From the NCBI GenBank assembly GCA_945890905.1, contig CAMDDI010000085.1, forward strand, positions 1-12,542: DNA of 12,542 bases, given 5' to 3'. The notes below the pieces were generated by a model. That model was not told the origin of the DNA and made no database searches. It saw only the letters and a list, made by a program, of their open reading frames with translations. The position numbers were made by a program, and so were the translations under genes. Below, one piece after another: positions 11,320-12,542 of this stretch. Position 1 is the stretch's first letter. Each line of letters begins with the position of its first letter. The stretch is from Bacteriovorax stolpii (GTDB lineage: Bacteria; Bdellovibrionota; Bacteriovoracia; Bacteriovoracales; Bacteriovoracaceae).

Positions 11320-12315
11320 ATGAAGATTGCTTTTTTTGACTGTCACCCCTTTGAAAGAGAAGCTTTTGATCGTGCAAATGAAAAGTCCAATCATGAAATT
11401 CATTATATAGAAACAAGACTTCAGGAATCCACTGCTGCGCTTGCTGCTGGTTATCCATGTGTCTGCGCTTTTGCCAACGACTGCTTAAATTCTCAAGTTC
11501 TAGCGATATTAAAGTCAGGTGGGACAAAATTAATTGCACTTAGGTCGGCCGGTTTTAATCATGTGGATCTTGCAGCTGCAAAATCTCTGGATCTCAAGGT
11601 GCTGCGAGTTCCTGAATATTCTCCTTACGCTATTGCCGAGCATGTGGTTGCGATGATCCAAACCTTAAATAGGAAAACTCATCGGGCCTATAACCGTATT
11701 CGGGAAGGAAATTTTTCACTTTCAGGTTTGGTTGGTTTTGATTTGCATGGAAAAACTATTGGGATCATTGGTACTGGAAGGATTGGAAAAGTCTTAGCAA
11801 GAATTATGACTGGCTTTGGGTGTCGGGTTCTTCTTAACGATCCAAAAAGTGATCTGGTGTTCGCTGATGAAATTCATTGCCGGTATGTCGATGTAGAAGA
11901 GATCTTCCGGGAATCGGATATCATTTCATTGCATATGCCAATGACACCTGAAACAAGGCACTTCATCAATTCAGCGACCCTGGGCCAGATGAAAAAAGGT
12001 GTGATGCTCATCAATACGGGTCGTGGGGCCTTAATTGATACTGTGGCACTTATTGATGCTTTGAAGACAGGGCAAATTGGATATGCCGGCCTAGATGTTT
12101 ATGAAGAAGAAGAAGGTGTTTTTTTTCAGGATCTTTCGGGGCAAATTTTAAGTGATGATCATCTGGCACGTTTGATGACTTTTCCAAATGTCTTGATAAC
12201 CAGTCATCAAGGTTTTTTAACTAATGAAGCTTTGAAGAATATTGCAGATACCACCCTGCTTAACATCACGGCCTTTGAGAAGGGGGAGATACTAGTTAAT
12301 GAGGTGAAAACCTAG
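11320..12315 (+). CDS. ldhA: D-lactate dehydrogenase-like 2-hydroxyacid dehydrogenase
   Basis: A 331-residue NAD-dependent enzyme of the D-2-hydroxyacid dehydrogenase family, closest by pattern to fermentative D-lactate dehydrogenase (LdhA), which reduces pyruvate to D-lactate in the cytoplasm. NAD-binding GTGRIG is at 151-156. Catalytic residues are R235 (in NTGRG), E264 (in DVYEEEEG) and H296 (in SHQGF), the same numbers as in E. coli LdhA. ALRSAGFNHVDL (73-84) and PEYSPYAIAEH (98-108) are also family hallmarks. The length is full. The start at 11320 is set by GGAGG and by the promoter just upstream. The next gene converges with only 11 bases between the stops. Other 2-keto acids as substrates cannot be excluded. 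Confidence 0.9.
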   Translation: MKIAFFDCHPFEREAFDRANEKSNHEIHYIETRLQESTAALAAGYPCVCAFANDCLNSQVLAILKSGGTKLIALRSAGFNHVDLAAAKSLDLKVLRVPEYSPYAIAEHVVAMIQTLNRKTHRAYNRIREGNFSLSGLVGFDLHGKTIGIIGTGRIGKVLARIMTGFGCRVLLNDPKSDLVFADEIHCRYVDVEEIFRESDIISLHMPMTPETRHFINSATLGQMKKGVMLINTGRGALIDTVALIDALKTGQIGYAGLDVYEEEEGVFFQDLSGQILSDDHLARLMTFPNVLITSHQGFLTNEALKNIADTTLLNITAFEKGEILVNEVKT

Positions 12316-12326
12316 CTGGATTACTC

Positions 12327-12542
12327 TCACCGCTGTCCCTTCACACTGAATTTTTTCGTTTTATCCAGAGCAATTGAAACTGTAATGTCACCCATTACAT
12401 TGACCACTGAGCGCGCTCTTCCTAAAATCCAATCTACCGTCAAGAGCATGGGAAGAATTTCTGTAGGAAGGCCAACAGTGGAGAGAACTAGTGCTAAGGT
12501 AATAAATCCCGCCTCAGGAATACCAGCAATACCAATGGTACC
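12327..12542 (-). CDS. Dicarboxylate/amino acid:cation symporter, C-terminal end (5' partial)
   Basis: The frame enters from the right edge and ends with 71 residues and a TGA. It has the C-terminal signature of the glutamate/dicarboxylate transporter family (GltP/DctA, sodium:dicarboxylate symporters): GIPEAGFITLALVLSTVGLP, corresponding to the second re-entrant hairpin, then DWILGRARSVVNVMGD, the transmembrane helix 8 motif D-x-x-x-x-R-x-x-x-N-V-x-G-D that binds substrate carboxylate and cation. These inner-membrane proteins import C4-dicarboxylates, glutamate or aspartate with Na+ or H+. The short charged tail (DKTKKFSVKGQR) is cytoplasmic. Substrate cannot be assigned from this part. It converges on the ldhA-like gene with almost no spacer. 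Confidence 0.9.
   Translation of the reverse strand, partial: GTIGIAGIPEAGFITLALVLSTVGLPTEILPMLLTVDWILGRARSVVNVMGDITVSIALDKTKKFSVKGQR

Noticed and set aside
1..12542. CRISPR array, rRNA, complete insertion sequence or transposase
   Set aside because: No regularly spaced short repeats, no rRNA-like sequence, and no transposase or integrase motif in any frame that I read.

Overview
The window is AT-rich, compactly coded bacterial chromosome. Small exported proteins with paired cysteines, a multi-receiver hybrid histidine kinase tail, a DHRS12-like dehydrogenase and an LdhA-type dehydrogenase suggest a Gram-negative bacterium. A relative of the Bacteriovorax/Bdellovibrio group is my best guess, but it is inferred from style and not from a marker gene. 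The fragment starts exactly at a HindIII site (AAGCTT) and ends exactly at a KpnI site (GGTACC), so it may be a cloned restriction fragment.

Left part (1-4300) is accessory DNA. The 3' end of an unidentified gene is followed by a composite intergenic repeat (copy A). Next come two small secreted proteins, a truncated ORF6N-domain gene carrying a perfect 31-bp palindrome, and a HigB-HigA toxin-antitoxin pair. Repeat copy B follows, then a ParE/Phd toxin-antitoxin pair on the minus strand with a YefM-type two-palindrome operator. Repeat copy C comes last, then a Fic AMP-transferase gene with its own inhibitory helix. The three repeats share ordered sequence blocks and one orientation, and they separate self-contained gene cassettes. 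This is the most unusual structure in the window and a candidate cassette-type mobile array.

Middle part (4445-9608). An unknown secreted cysteine-containing protein and a two-CBS-domain protein lie on the plus strand. A minus-strand run follows in transcription order: DHRS12-like short-chain dehydrogenase, a chimeric gene, a third receiver domain, and a REC-HisKA-HATPase kinase. The chimeric gene starts like a second short-chain dehydrogenase and continues as two receiver domains of a large hybrid kinase. The third receiver belongs to that same kinase tail but is out of frame by one base. The locus therefore looks like a deletion/fusion scar followed by a frameshift, with the downstream REC-kinase still intact.

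Right part (9985-12542). A secreted protein carries the Cys/Gln signature of thioester domains known mainly from Gram-positive adhesins. Then come a small periplasmic protein on the minus strand, a D-lactate-dehydrogenase-like 2-hydroxyacid dehydrogenase with a clear promoter, and the C-terminal end of a dicarboxylate/amino acid:cation symporter running in from the right edge.
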